Part shown: positions 1 through 12,341 of the stretch, piece by piece
Position numbering within the stretch: the first letter of the stretch is position 1
How the letters are laid out: every line of letters begins with the position of its first letter
Source of the DNA: Przewalskia tangutica
Taxonomy: Eukaryota; Streptophyta; Magnoliopsida; Solanales; Solanaceae
Direction of reading: 5' to 3'
Assembly (NCBI GenBank): GCA_029844215.1
Contig: CM056725.1
Span: forward strand, 30,720,485 to 30,784,484
DNA length: 64,000 nt
Position numbers and translations under genes: made by a program
The notes under the pieces: generated by a model
The model's database searches: none
What the model was told of the DNA's origin: nothing
Seen by the model: the letters and a program-made list of their open reading frames with translations, nothing else

Positions 1-900
1 CGAAAGTCGCCAAAAGACCCTGCTGTCCTGGCCCTCTTCTGCTGATCCAGGTCATTCCGTCGACCTCTCCGTGCCTCACATCCTAGTGCATGAGCCTGCA
101 TGCGGGCAATGTCCATGCCCGGCTGAAGAGCTACACCCGAACAAGCCTCTGTCAAGTAGTCATCTAACCCGGTAACGTAGCGGTGTACTCTGTCCTCCAT
201 ATCAGCTACTACAGCGGGGGCATACCGAGCCAATGAGTCAAACTCCACATTGTACTCGAATGCGCGGATTACGCCTCAACATCAAACATCTGTCGGTCCG
301 AGCCCTCCTCATCTGTGGAGGCAACAAATGTGCAAGAAATGCCCCCGAGAACTCGTACCAAACGGCTGGAAGTGCATTCTCTCCCCGGGACAGCTCGCGA
401 ATCAAACGATCATTGCGGTATCACGCGCGGCCGATGCGAACCTAAGACCACCGACTCGGTCTCGAAGCCTTGATCACTCTCATGATCCAGAATCGCTTCG
501 GATGAACTCTGCGGATCATCCTCGGGCCTCGACAGTAGAACTCTGGCGGGCTACATCTCAGAAAGTCCTGTAGCCTCAAACTATCCGATCTAGGGTGAAC
601 CATCGTACTCTTTGGGCCGAGGCTGCTGCATCCGGCCTATCCTCATATCGGCCCACGACCACGGCGGCCAAGAGGCCATCTCCTTGTAACCCATCTCATC
701 TGCTCCAGACTGTGGGACTGGAGGCTCAGTCTTGTGGTCTCAGCTGACCATCGCTGCTCTAACTTCTTTGGGGGTGGCGGCGCAAAACTCGCCGTCTGAA
801 GCACAATCTCAGTCTTGGCCGGGCTGCGCCTCGTACTCCTCTGTATCTCACTAGCGGCACCTCGCCTTGCCCCCGGGCTCTGGTTGCACTGCGGAGGCAT
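1..900 (-). pseudogene. gag: R1 gag (capsid/nucleocapsid), frameshifted, incomplete
   Basis: This is the structural Gag protein of a gypsy retrotransposon, which would form cytoplasmic virus-like particles around the element RNA. The likely start codon is the complement of cat at 898-900 (protein begins MPP), in the same relative place as the starts in R5, R6, R7 and R9. The first 85 codons are rich in Arg, Ser and Pro. The Gag core is readable in another frame near 250-40, with motifs such as EFDSLARYAP, RVHRYVTGLDDYL and QPGMDIARMQAH, followed by a basic stretch CEARRGRRNDL. At least two frame changes separate start and core. The zinc knuckle would lie beyond position 1. R7 and R9 carry the same core motifs, so the family assignment is firm; function is lost as written, though some frame breaks may be sequencing error. 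Confidence 0.75.
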
Positions 901-1009
901 AATCGGTAAAAGCGAGATACGTCGGAGGGTCCAACTTACAACACGACTCTAAGGCACGATCTCGGAATGAGAAGAATGGAAACTAATCCTAAATGTCCTG
1001 CGGCCTCAC

Positions 1010-1043
1010 GATTATAGATGTGGTGCACAACACATCGATAATC
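1010..1043 (-). ncRNA. R1 leader stem-loop with GTGCAC loop
   Basis: On the minus strand a 34-nt stem-loop lies about 50 nt downstream of the primer-binding site. Outer arms are GATTAT/ATAATC and inner arms GATGTG/CACATC, with loop TTGTGCAC. Here the variable stem pair is A-U, while R5, R6 and R7 have G-C and R4 and R9 have G-U. It is a candidate RNA dimerisation or packaging signal by position and shape (inference). Confidence 0.6.
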
Positions 1044-1090
1044 AAGACTCTACTAGACACGCGATGCGTAGACACTTTCCGAGGATTAAT

Positions 1091-1102
1091 CGCTCGATAC
1101 CA
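1091..1102 (-). other. R1 primer-binding site (initiator Met tRNA type)
   Basis: The minus strand reads TGGTATCGAGCG, four bases inside the LTR end. The usual plant initiator-Met site is TGGTATCAGAGC; one base of CAG is missing here, as in all six copies of the window. Confidence 0.8.
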
Positions 1103-1719
1103 CTTTTGTCACGACCGATCCGGGACCGTGGATCGTGCCTACCGGGCACCCTAGTGATACAACATCGAGAAAACCAGCGGAAAATAAAACTTAAACAAGA
1201 AACAAGATATATGATCATAAAGCAGGCCAACCAAGCGGTTATCTTCCAATAAAATATATATAAACAACTCTTTCAAAACGAGCAGTTTAATCCTTTTACA
1301 AACCACAACAGCGATTACTACATACCTCTAGAGTTTTTATACAACATGACGACGGGGCCGCCATACCACGAATGTAGAAGAACCTACAACTCGAGTAACA
1401 TACCAAAAGATAAGCCTCCGGAGAACGGAGCTTCCTAACGCTAAACCGTGATCCTAAGAGCGAGGATCAACTACGGTGTACTCTACTGCGGCATGACGCG
1501 GCCCAAGGAGGTCGATAACAGTACCAGTATGTGGAAATCAAAATCTGCGGTTAAATCATAACGATCTACATAAAGCGGGAGACATGTATGATAACAAAAA
1601 TACTGACGCAACATAAAAGCGATCAGTCGGGACTCACGCCACCAGCGTCATCACTCAATATAACTATGGGTCTCACGCCCACAACATCAATCATGTTCGC
1701 ATCATGGCGCGTGCCGGAA

Positions 1720-1975
1720 TCTGCGCCGGTGTAGACATGTCCATGATGCAACAATAATAACAATGCCGCGTGGCCACATGCCGGAATCTGCCTCGGTGTA
1801 GACATGTCCATGCAACATCAACAATATATCTTGGGTGATCAACCCCGCCGCGTAGCACATGCCCCGAGTCATCGGTGTAGACATGTCCATGTAACCACAA
1901 TAACACTATATCGGGTAATCAACCTGCCGCGTGGCCACATGCCCCGACTCAGACGGTGTAGACATGTCCATAACA
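1720..1975 (-). repeat. LTR minisatellite, about 67-81 bp x 4
   Basis: The phrase GGTGTAGACATGTCCAT recurs at about 1728, 1795, 1874 and 1955, separated by related spacers containing CGTGGCCACATGCC. Short ORFs across it are products of the repetition. Confidence 0.75.
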
Positions 1976-3920
1976 TCAACAACAATATACCGCACAACCA
2001 GGCTATCACAAACAAGCTCAAGCAAATTACCATACTTCTAGACTTTTATAAAAGATCCACTCTTTCTCAAGTCACACGATATCAACATTTGCACAACAAA
2101 GGTTATCTCAACAAGCATAGGCGAGTTACACAACAACAAGCATAGGCAAGTTATACAACAACAAGCATAGGCAAGTAATACATAACACAACGTACTTCCA
2201 ATTTATATCAAGGTCCGGGTTTTAACCCTAAAGTACTACGTACGGTAAATTACTTTTAAAGAGATCCATTCCTTTTATAAAGGTCACGATACACCGTAGT
2301 ATAAAAATAGAGTGACTCACATTTTTAGGTAAACCAAAACACTTTCCTTTTCAACAACATTCTTTCCCTAAAGTTCCGGTTGCCTAATTTCAATTACTCA
2401 GGTCTCTTTATTTTAGAAAAGTTTCATAGTTCATAGTCTTAATCATTTAAGAATATAATTCTCTTTTAAACAATCTGAGAAACATATGTCTTATACGTGA
2501 GCCGTTTATTCTTGTTTACAACAATCTTATTCTGAAGACCATGATCTAGGAAATGTAATACAATTTTGTCTTATCTTAGCTTATGCAGATGGAGGTTTCT
2601 ACTGGTTTTAATAACAATTAGTTATTTGCCAATACACTTTCCTTTATTAGCGCTGCTGTGGTTTGCTCGACACTTATTCTCATTTCCGAAATCAGTAAAA
2701 CATTATTCTTTTTAAAACCAAGTACTCATTACTCGCGAATGAGGTTTCACAACATTTTTAACAAAATGTTAATAACCAAGTAAAACAAGTTAAGTCTCTT
2801 ATCTTTCAAGATCAAGTCTCTTAACTCCTACAATCAATAAACCAATCTTTTACCTACATAGAGTCGTTATAACTAACTTCCCATAAAGCTATTATAACAC
2901 CCTATGTTTTAAGCCAACCAACTCATTTAGCACGTATGCGTCACCGTACTACATAGTTTACAAAGCATCATGCTAGAAAGGATAGGAAGAGGTCCACATA
3001 CCTCGCGACGATTATCGATAATAAGAAAACGCTCCACAAGATCAGAATCGGCTAGCCTTTTCCACTCTTCAGTAGAATACGCTACTCGTAGTACTTCCAC
3101 CTATAAAGGCCACAAACGTCTATTAACTTCTAAACGCACGGTTCCAAATTCTACAGAAAATTCGGCGGCCTCCCCGCAGCGATAAATCTCCTCCTCTATC
3201 GAGGCCGCTACCAAGCCAACCGGGGTTATACTCTAACCGGGCGTGTACAATTTTACTACAGTAATACCACAAGCTTCATGTCTGATTCCCATGTAATTCT
3301 GATTGAGTTTTCTTCTTTATTCAGGCTTAAGTCAAAAGACATTGCCGCAAAGCTATGTTCAGATCTATATATAGTATACTTCTACTATATAATCCTACAA
3401 CATGTAATTTCCAATTACAATAAGGGGACAAGAGTATTTACCTTGATAAGCCCAAAATTATCCAAGTTATAATGTCGATCCTGAGCAAGGTTTAGCTCCT
3501 ACTCCGTGCGCTCCAATCCGCTCCAAACAACCTTTAGAAGTTTTAACCAACTTCTACTTAAATACTTCAACCAACTATGAAGATTTCCTTAGGGTTTCAG
3601 TTTGAGACTAAAAGGACAAAAGGTAGTATTTCCGGGCTCTACGTATAGAGGTAACTTTGGAATACTACAAGGCATAAGGCTAAGGTATTTTGGGCATTAT
3701 AACAATACTTGGAGAGTATTTCTAACAAGAGGGGGGTATTATACGAAAACAACTAGGCTAGGGGGGGTACCCCTCGGCTTAGCACTACAAGGAGGGGAAT
3801 ACCCTGCCGGCCTGAGCCTCTCAAAGGGGAGGAGAGGCTAGGGCGAGAACAACACAAAGGGGAAGAGTTTTCAAGACTTAGACTCAATAGAGGGAAGAAG
3901 AAAAACCTTCAAGCAAGGGG

Positions 3921-3930
3921 GTATTTATAG
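3921..3930 (-). promoter_or_regulatory. R1 LTR TATA box
   Basis: The minus strand reads CTATAAATAC, at the same place as in every family A LTR and just upstream of the C-rich transcribed stretch. It is the likely Pol II core promoter. Confidence 0.6.
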
Positions 3931-4325
3931 GGGCACCAACGGACAAGATCAAGCCATGTGGGGGGCAAGTGGATGGCCAAGATTGGCACAAGTGCACCCT
4001 AACCTACTCCTCAAATCCCTCACAAAACAAAGACCCATGAAAAGGGCCTCAAAACCCACCTAGCCGTGGCCTCTTTCTGCGTCGATGAGGGTGACAAGTG
4101 TCACCCTCCCGTTGGTCCAAAAATGTTCCGTCGCTCGGAAAAATCCGCAAAAATTAAAAATGACATAGCCGGAATTTTCCCTTCGCAAGTTCTGTAAAAC
4201 GTTTCGTCGAAAAACGACTCTAATCAGGTGTTGTGCACAAAAATATTTTCGGCCAAGTCTACCCTAAGTTCAAACTTTTCTACGTACGTCCTTACGTACA
4301 TACTCTGAAAATACGGGGTATAACA

Positions 4326-4689
4326 AGGTAAAGTACAGGTTGCTGATCCTCGCTCTTAGGATCACTGTTCAACTGTTGAGAAACTCCTTTATTCCGGAGG
4401 CTTATCCCTGGTATTGTCGGTTGTTGTACATTCAGGGGTATGGCGGGGCCCTGTCCCGCCAGAGTTGTTATTCTTAGAGGTCTGTAGTCACATTGTGGAT
4501 TGGGTTATAAAGAAAAAAAATGTACTGTTCTATTACGTATATTTTACGGAAGGTGGCCTTATCGGCTAGTCTGTTGTTATTTTTATGTTTAAGCATTTTA
4601 TCTGTTGTGTATGTTCATTGCTATTCTCGATGTATACGAAAGGGTGCCCGGGTAGGGCACGATCGCGAGCTTGGGTCGGGTCGTGACAT
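4326..4689 (+). mobile_element. R2: 3' end of a plus-strand gypsy LTR (family B-like)
   Basis: The last 364 bp of a plus-strand LTR end in GGTCGTGACA at 4689. It matches the R4 3' LTR end (about 42130-42484) closely, including the block running through GGAGGCTTATCCCTGG. The 5' remainder was separated by insertion of R1 at 4326 and is off-window. The bases after the end, tatat, would be its target duplication. It could be a 3' LTR or a solo LTR. Confidence 0.8.
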
Positions 4690-4787
4690 ATATCTCTGCC
4701 CGTGGAATCCCATCATCGCAATAACCGTAGGTGTAACATATAACCACGTGACGCGCGTTGCATCTACCTCATTGTCGGCGTACATAT

Positions 4788-4792
<5 letters not shown>

Positions 4793-4827
<35 letters not shown>
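4793..4827. repeat. (AT)n microsatellite
   Basis: An uninterrupted AT dinucleotide run of about 35 bp. It gives rise to a spurious Ile-Tyr tail in the overlapping plus-strand ORF. Confidence 0.95.
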
Positions 4828-4828
<1 letters not shown>

Positions 4829-4834
4829 CGTGGC

Positions 4835-5240
4835 GCATGCCGGAATCCTCATCGTATAAGCATGGCCATAACGTGCCTCGGCGTCCTCATCGTAGTGCGG
4901 TCTTCGTGGGGAGCTAGCCCGTGGAGTAATAATATAACGTGCCCGGAATCCTCATCGTAGTACGTGTGTTCATGGGAGCTAGCCCATGGAGTAATAATAT
5001 AACATGCCCCGGAATCCTCATCGTGGGTACATGTCTTCATGGAGCTAGCCCGTGGAGTAATAATCGTCATAGCACGGTCGCGTGCCGGAATCCCTCATCG
5101 TATAAGCATGGCCATGGGTAATAAAACAAATCCGGAAATCTAACCCGCCTCCTGGTCACATGCCCCGGAATCCCACATCGTATAAGCATGTCCAAGGACC
5201 AATCATAATGGAAGCATACCCGTGGAATCCCACATCACTA
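4835..5240 (-). repeat. R3 LTR minisatellite, about 65-77 bp x 6
   Basis: GGAATCCTCATCGTA-type units recur at about 4842, 4881 (shortened), 4943, 5010, 5088 and 5164. They are joined by GGAGCTAGCCCATGGAGTAA. This slot in other LTRs holds unrelated repeat units. Confidence 0.7.
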
Positions 5241-7459
5241 TCGGTACATCCAAGTAAACTTACAACAAGACAGCCGACCCTCCAACTGAGAGTCACGACA
5301 ACGTAAACATATAGTACTTGCACTCAAAGTTATCACAAGCAAACATAGGCAAGTTCATTAAACCTTTAGACTTCCATTTTTATAAACTCATGGCACTTTC
5401 GTTTCACACATAAAAATCCGGGAATTTAACCCCAAGTACTACGTACTTCCATTCTTTTCAAAAGATTTCCTTTTCATATAAAACCCCAAGATACCAACAC
5501 CCGTAGTATCAAGGCTTGTGTACATTTCACATAAGTCACCATACTTTAGAAATACATTTCTCGGCTTCTAAATCAAGTGACCCTTACTTTAAAGCTTTAA
5601 GCAAGTGATACCATTAAATCAAATTGCCCATCCTTAATTCAAGTTATTTCTTTGTTTACCTTATTAGAGAAAACCATTCTCTTAACCTTCCATAAAGTCG
5701 TTATAACCAACTTCTCATAAAGCCGTTATAACCCTTTATGGTTTTAGACAAACTCATTCCTTTTATAACCAAGAGACTTATACTTTTTAAAACCAAGTAT
5801 TAAATAGTTTCAAATCAATTCTCTTAACTTTCAAAATACATTTAGTCTCTTAACTTTTAGAAATCAAGTTTCTTAACTCAAGTACTCACACCTTTTAACA
5901 CAAGTTACTTCCCTTAAATCAAGTCAATTCTTTCTTTAAGAATCCAGTTTCATTACCTGGAAATAAAGTCTCTCAACCTTTTATGAGTCTAAGGTTCACA
6001 GTCTTAAAACTTCATAACGTAAATTCTTTAAGTTAAGCACATATGCCTTATGAGTGTGAGTAGATTATACTTGATTATAACGATCTTATTAAAGCAGCCA
6101 TGATCTAGAAAATATAATACAATTTTGTCTTATCTTAGCTTCTATGCAGATGGAGAATTCTACTCATTTTAATATAATCAATTGTCATTACATTTTCCTT
6201 TATTAACGCTGCAATGGCTTGCTCGATACTTATTCTCATTCGTGCCATAAATTAGCCAAGCCAACTTGGCTCCAAAGTACCTCCAAACGACTCTTACCAA
6301 CATCCCCCATAAGACTCGGTAAGGACTTAGGATAACTTTGACATAAACTTTACATAGAGTAAATCACACACATACCTCTTAACTTCTAAGAGTAGAAGGA
6401 AACATGAAATAATACCACATGTATATTCCATACATAGAATCATGCCAAAGGAAGGAACAGGTTCACATACCTCGCGACGATTATCGACAAGTAGAAAAAT
6501 GCTCCAAAGTACTTCAACCTTGATAGCTATTCCATCCTTCAAGTAGGATACGCTATACTTAGTACTTCAACCTATAATGGCCTGTCGTCCATTAACCTCT
6601 TACTTCAAACGTAGAATATTCTAAGTGCTAAGTCACTAAATTCTACGGAAAATCAGACAACACTTCCTTTGTTTCTACATACTTTGCCACCTTTTTCAAG
6701 GCCGAATTCAATAACCAAACATGCCACATTTAAGGCCCAACCAATGCAATTAACAATAGGGGATTACTCGCCTACTAGACGTGTAAAATTCCGCCCCACA
6801 AAAGATATCAAACTAATACAAACTACTAGTCCAATTCGGCCACATTGAGTACAATAACACCAATTCTTATCCAATTTCTATTTCAATCCAAGTTGTTAGC
6901 ATAACATGATATCAAGTCGCAATCGATTATAACCACTATAATCTTCAAGTAATTAACATGCGACGATTCTAATAAACGACCAAATTGTAATCCAACTTCA
7001 CAAGGCTTAAATGACATTTCGGATTTAAGGCTACAATCAATCCATAATACTTAAGAAACTTCAACACATATACTTCATTCTAGCAAATATGTAAAGCTAA
7101 CAACAATATATAATCTTGTAACACTTAAGAGAGAAGATTATTACCTCAACGATTCTTAGTCCATCTTCAAATCCAAAGTCGCTCCCTAGAAACTTAGAGC
7201 ACCTCCTTGACACTCCAATCCGCTACTTGAGACCCTTAGAACAACACCAACAAATTTCCTTCAATCTTCCAACCAAAACCTAGAAAGGCAACTAGGTTTT
7301 CATCTTGCGACTAATACGAAAACTATCTTTTTCCGGAATTTTTCTATTGAGATACACTTACAATACCCTCATGAACCTTGGTTTAAAGTGTGGAGCATAT
7401 TGGACAAGAAACAAAAAAAATTCTTTTCTCTAAGGAGTGAACCCGAGAGCACTTGTGAT

Positions 7460-8046
7460 TGTTACACCCCGGAATTTCAGGATATGTTTATAAGGACGTA
7501 CGTAATAACTCAAAAATGTTTCCGTGGATTTGCTACCTATACTTTTGATTACTCTCATTGTTAGTAAGGCACTGTGTACTGTTAATTGAGTTATCATACC
7601 TGTCTCCAGTTTTATTATAGACTTATGATTTCATTACAGTACTTTTCATTTCACATATTTGGTACATGTTGTACTGACCTCCGTCGGGGGGCTGCGTTAA
7701 CGCCGGTAGAGTGCTGATTCTTGATCCTCGCTCTAGGATCATCGTTCGTGATTGAGAAGCTCCTCTATTCGGAGGCTTATCCTGGTATTGTCGGTTGTTG
7801 TACATTCGTGGGTATGGCGGGGCCTGTCCGCCAGAGTTGTTATTCTTAAGTGCAGTAGTCACATTGTGGATTGAGTTGTAAAAAAATGTCTTGTTATTAC
7901 GTATATTTTACGGAAGGTGGCCTTATCGGCTATTTGTTGTTATTTTTATGTTTAAGCATTTTATACATTGTGTATGTTCATTGCTATTCTCGATGTATCT
8001 GAAAAGTGCGGGTAGGGCACCGATCGCGCCCGGGGTGGTCGTGACA
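7460..8046 (+). repeat. R4 5' LTR, internally deleted (587 bp)
   Basis: It keeps the first 56 bp or so and about the last 480 bp of the 2952-bp LTR seen at 39533-42484. The joins lie near 7516 and 7543, so there may be two deletions. The deleted middle includes the TATA region. Both terminal motifs remain and the target duplication is intact, so the loss happened after insertion. Confidence 0.85.
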
Positions 8047-8050
8047 AAAG

Positions 8051-8062
8051 TGGTATCGAGCG
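8051..8062 (+). other. R4 primer-binding site
   Basis: TGGTATCGAGCG lies four bases after the LTR end, the same 12 bases as in the other five elements. Confidence 0.8.
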
Positions 8063-8868
8063 ATTAGTCCTCGGAAAGTATCTCTGAGGCAGTGTCTAGT
8101 AAGTCTTGATTATCGGTGTGTTGTGCACCACATCTATAATCGGGAGGATGCAGGACATTTAGGATTGGTTTCCATTCTTCTCACTCTAAGATCGTGCGAT
8201 AAATTTTGTATGGTTAGTGGTCGTCTCTCCTAACAAGTTATGATTGTTTGCGGTACGAGAAAGCGTGATGACCGGGAAGGATTATGTGGATTGCGTATCG
8301 GGTTGGTAATGTTTGTAGTTGGTTTTGTGACATACAACTATGCGGATTTATGTATGAGGTCGACGCGTGTTGCTAGAATGATTTTAGATTACCGATTTGG
8401 TAAGGACTAAATAAATACCGGGGAGGTATGAAACAGTTTAATGAATTCTCATCAAGGTTTTACGTACTAATTTGAGATAATTAGGAAATGATGAGCTGTC
8501 TGAGAAGGAAATGGACCCTTAAGAAGTTATTATTAAGGGAATTAATGGAAGACTATGTTAATAGATTGAGCTACGTAGTAGAATTTCGAGAACGGTACGG
8601 GTGAGATCCGTATGGAGTAAGTATGGTTGTTGTGGTCAAGACAACACGATTATGGTATTACGATAAGTTTTGTACCCGTTTACGGGGGGACTGATAAGGT
8701 AGGCATGGAGCATGGAAATTGCGAGCCTGAGAATGTGATAACCACCGAGACCTTAGATATATAAGGCCTTCTCGGGTAGTAAAGAGTTAAGACAGACCAA
8801 GGAAAAGAGTTAAATACGACGCCGAGTCGGGTTGGGGATCTATTAAGGGTCGCCCCATAGCTTGAAAT
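8063..8868 (+). other. R4 leader and gag-position region, no recognisable gene
   Basis: After the hairpin (8108-8141) comes about 700 bp where gag is expected. I find no MPP-type start, no Gag core motif and no zinc knuckle in any plus frame, and stops are frequent. It is more AT-rich than the gag genes of R6 and R7. It may be a strongly decayed or unrelated gag. R5 interrupts it at 8869. Confidence 0.4.
8108..8141 (+). ncRNA. R4 leader stem-loop with GTGCAC loop
   Basis: Arms are GATTAT/ATAATC and GGTGTG/CACATC (one G-U pair), with loop TTGTGCAC. The distance from the primer-binding site is the same as in family A elements, although the downstream gag region has diverged beyond recognition. 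Confidence 0.65.
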
Positions 8869-9479
8869 TGTCACGACCCGAACCTGGGCCCGTGACTGGT
8901 GCCTTACCCCGGGCACCCTAGTGACACAACATTAGAGTAATCAGCGGAACATAAAGACAATACATGAAACCAATGTAATATGACAGTGAAATAAGAAGAC
9001 AAAGCTAACTAAAAGCGGTTACCTTCGGTATATATATAAATAGCAATTTGAGCGATTACAACCTCTTACAAATTCTGCCCACAGCGATACTCTGAGACCT
9101 CTACGAATAATATGACAACAACGACGGGGCGGGGCCGTCGTACCTTCGAATGTAGCACCTACCACAACGGGGACTATACGAATAAGCCTCCAGAGAAACG
9201 GAGCTTTCCCAACGCAATCACGTGACCCTAGAGCGAGGATCAACGGCGGTGTACCTTTACTGCGGCATGAACGGCCCCGAAGGAGGTCGATGCAGTGCAG
9301 GTATGTGAAAGCGAAATAAATCACGTAAATGAAATCATAGTAGTCTATATAAAGCGAGAGACATGTATGATAACCAAACTACGATTCACAATAAATAACG
9401 ATCATGTCAAGTCGGGGACTCACGCCTCAAGTCATCACAATAGACCGTGCGGGGTAAGTGCGAAGGCATAGCCGACTAC

Positions 9480-9880
9480 TAAGACCCGCGTACAAACCAA
9501 GTACCATAAATCGCATCACGAGGTCTTTCTAGACGCGCACATGATCGGCGGCCACTCGCGCAGATATCAATGTCGCGTCTATCCTCGAACTACCGCGACT
9601 CGCATAGGTCACACATGCACCGCATGAGGTATTCCTCGAATCATGGTCCTGCAACCGCTGAGGTATACCGCGTCGAGGCGGCTTAACCCCGGTATCCACC
9701 TAGGCTCCGCGGCCGCATAGTCCTCAAAGACCGCGTAGTCCCTCAAAGACCGCATAGGGCATCCCGCGTCGGGCTAAACACCGGAATGATCAATCTCGGA
9801 GCTCCCGCAACTCGCGATAGTCACAAGGATGCATAGGCCGTATAGACCGCATCAAGGGTGGCAAGCCCTCGGTATAACAA
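9480..9880 (-). repeat. R5 3' LTR minisatellite
   Basis: Degenerate 40-55 bp units built on CGCATGAGGTATTCCTCGAATC, CTCGCATAGGTCAC and CCTCAAAGACCGCATAG. The same unit type occupies this slot in R6 and R7. Confidence 0.6.
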
Positions 9881-11768
9881 GTCGAGGGTATGTGATATAA
9901 TAACGATAACGGGCTTAACGTTTGACAACGTAAGCACAACAAGAGTGACCCCTTACATAATAATCACAAGATACTAACACGTAGCATCCTAACATGTTTA
10001 CTTATCAAATCAACAAGAAAGTATTACAAGGCTATCACAAACCAATACAGTCAAGTTATTCACACAAGGTACTTTCTACTAACAAGTTCGGGTACCTATC
10101 CCCAAAGTACTTCACATTAAATCTTTAAAAGAACCGTTTCGTTCACATAAGTCACACAATACCCGTAGTATAAAATAGAGTGACTGTCTTTTTAAGTAAT
10201 CAAAATACTTACCTTTGTAAAATCAAGTGTTTACGTTTCTTATTTTAGAAAGGTTTCGTAGTTCATAGTCTTATTTATTTAGGAATATAATTCTCTTTTA
10301 ACAATCTGAAAAACATAAACCTTATGTGAGTAGGACATTCTTGTTTATAACAATCTTATTACAATGACCATGATCTAGGAAATATCATTTTATCTCATCT
10401 TAGCCATGCGGATGGAAGTTTCTCTGGTTTTAATAATACTTAATCACAAAACATTTCCTTTTATTAACGCTGCAGTGGTTTGTCGATACACATTCGATTT
10501 CAAATCGAGAACATTCTTAAGCCGTTATACCTAACTTCCCATAAAGCTAGTATAACTCTTAAGTTTTTAAAAACCAAGTATTACTTCTTTCAAAATGATT
10601 CAAAAATCTTTTGAAATACTTCAAGTTCTTTATTATCACATAACCAGTCAGTTATAGTTCAAATCAGTTACCTTTTAAAAACCACAAGTATTTTCTTACC
10701 TACATAAAGCTGTTATAACCAACTTCCCATAAAGCCGTTATAACACTTTTATGTTTTAAACCAATCAAATACATTTAGCACATGTACGTCTACCGTACTA
10801 AATAGTTCACACATATCATGCTAGAAGAGATAGGAAGAGGTTCACATACCTCGCGACTATTATCGACTAATAGCAAAACGCTCCAAGTACCTCAAACCGT
10901 CGGCTACTCCTTAAGCCGAGTAGATCGCGCCACGCATTGTACATCAACCTATAAGGCCACAAGGCGCTTATTAACATCTAGGTCTTATCGTAGAACATTC
11001 TATAGAAAATTCTAAGACACCTCCCGCACATGGCGTAAATCTCTCTCTATCGAGGCCGCCATCAAGCCAACCAGTGGGGTTTACGCCTAACCTGGCGTGT
11101 GCGATTCTACTACACAAAGAATGCTACACAAGTCTCATCAGAATACACATGTAATTACTGATTCGATTCACTTCTTTAAATTCAGCTTAAGTCAAAAGAC
11201 ATTGCCGCACAATTATGTTCAGTTATATATAGTATACTTCAACTATATATTCCTACAACATGTAATTTCCAATTACAATAGAAGGTCAAGAGTGTTTACC
11301 TCGATAAGCCCAAAATTATCCAAGTTTAAATGTCGATCCCGAGCAACGTTTAGCTCCACTCCGTGCGCCCAACCCGCTCTAAACCACCTTAGAAGTTCTA
11401 ACCAACTTCTACATACTACTCCAACTAACTATGGAGATTTTCCTTAGGGTTCGGTTTTGTGACTGACGGGAAGTATAATAGTATAACTGGGCTTTTTGTA
11501 AAGGTATAACCTTAGAATACTATAAGGTATACTGCTAAGGTAATTTGGGCATTATAACAATACTTTTGAGTATTTCTACCAAGAGGGGATGTATTATACG
11601 AGACAACTAGGCTAAGGGGGTACCCCATTGCACCACTGGAGGGGTACCCTCGCCAAGGCCTCTAGGAGAGGGGGAGGCCTCTCGGCCGAACTCAACACAC
11701 AAAGGGGAGAAAGAGAGCTTTCAAGACTTAGGCAAATTTATGGATGAATTAGTCTTCCAAAGGGGTGG

Positions 11769-11778
11769 GTATTTATAG
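11769..11778 (-). promoter_or_regulatory. R5 3' LTR TATA box
   Basis: The minus strand reads CTATAAATAC at the conserved position of family A LTRs. Confidence 0.55.
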
Positions 11779-12173
11779 GACAAGCCAAGGCCAACCAATG
11801 GCCAAGATCTTGCCAAGTGCATAGCAAGTGTAGGGCAAGATCTTGCCAGTGCACACTAGCCAACTAACACAAAATATCCTACCAACCTCGACCACAATGG
11901 CCATACTTTCGCCACCACTATTACCGCCGGTGTTCCAATGAGAGGTGACAAGTGTCGCCCTCTTGTTGGTCCAAAATGTTTCGTCTCTCGGAAAAATCCG
12001 CAAAAATTAAAAATGACATAGCCGTAATTTTCCCTACGAATGTTGTGGAAACGTTTCTTCAAAAACGACTTAATCGGTGTTGTGAACAAAGTTAATTCGC
12101 CAAGCCTATGTAAAAGTTCAAATTTTTCTACGTACGTCCTTACGTACATACTCTGGAAATACGGGGTATAACA

Positions 12174-12207
12174 TTCTCCCCTACTTAGAAACATTCGTCC
12201 CGAATGT
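12174..12207 (-). other. R5 polypurine tract and adjacent hairpin
   Basis: Minus strand: inverted repeat ACATTCG-GGA-CGAATGT (12207-12191), then a purine-rich tract ending AGGGGAGAA at the LTR boundary. The tract primes plus-strand DNA synthesis. The hairpin recurs beside the tract in R4, R6, R7 and R9. Confidence 0.7.
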
Positions 12208-12341
12208 TCCTTCTAAGTCTCAAAACAAACGCGCTGTATAGTCTTCGCATTATACTTACGAGAACAATCCTGCCATACATGGCCACAGAAACACCTGCGC
12301 AAAATACCTCCATCCAAGTCCACGAGGAAACACCTCTAACA

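Larger units (their letters stand above)
1..4325 (-). mobile_element. R1: Ty3/gypsy LTR retrotransposon, 5' half (family A)
   Basis: This is the right-hand part of a minus-strand gypsy element; its pol region and 3' LTR lie outside the window to the left. Reading leftward from 4325 there is a complete 5' LTR (4325 to 1107), a primer-binding site, a leader hairpin and a broken gag gene. The right LTR end reads CGGGGTATAACA and is followed by aggta, the expected target duplication, whose partner is off-window. The target was the 3' part of a plus-strand LTR (R2): the join at 4326 falls inside sequence that runs unbroken in the R4 LTR near 42140. Confidence 0.88.
1107..4325 (-). repeat. R1 5' LTR (3.2 kb)
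   Basis: On the minus strand the LTR begins TGTTATACCCCG (4325) and ends GGTCGTGACA (1107). It contains, in transcript order, an inverted ACGT repeat (4284-4299), a TATA box (3921-3930), a C-rich transcribed stretch (G-rich on plus, 3730-3850), a telo-box-like AAACCCTAA (3589-3597), a long AT-rich body (2000-3500) and a minisatellite slot (1720-1975). No gene is present in it. Confidence 0.88.
8869..12173 (-). repeat. R5 3' LTR
   Basis: Minus-strand LTR with terminal TGTTATACCCCG (12173) and GTGACA (8869). AT-rich body at 9900-11600; minisatellite at 9480-9880; ACGT inverted repeat at 12132-12147; TATA box at 11769-11778. No gene. Confidence 0.9.

Noticed and set aside
4520..4828. 102-codon plus-strand ORF with a hydrophobic stretch, resembling a membrane protein
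   Set aside because: It runs through the R2 LTR end and into an AT microsatellite. The hydrophobic run is LTR sequence also found at 42320-42420 and 7880-7990.
4835..5240. Satellite DNA or centromeric repeat
   Set aside because: Only about six short degenerate units, confined to one LTR slot; not a long homogeneous array.
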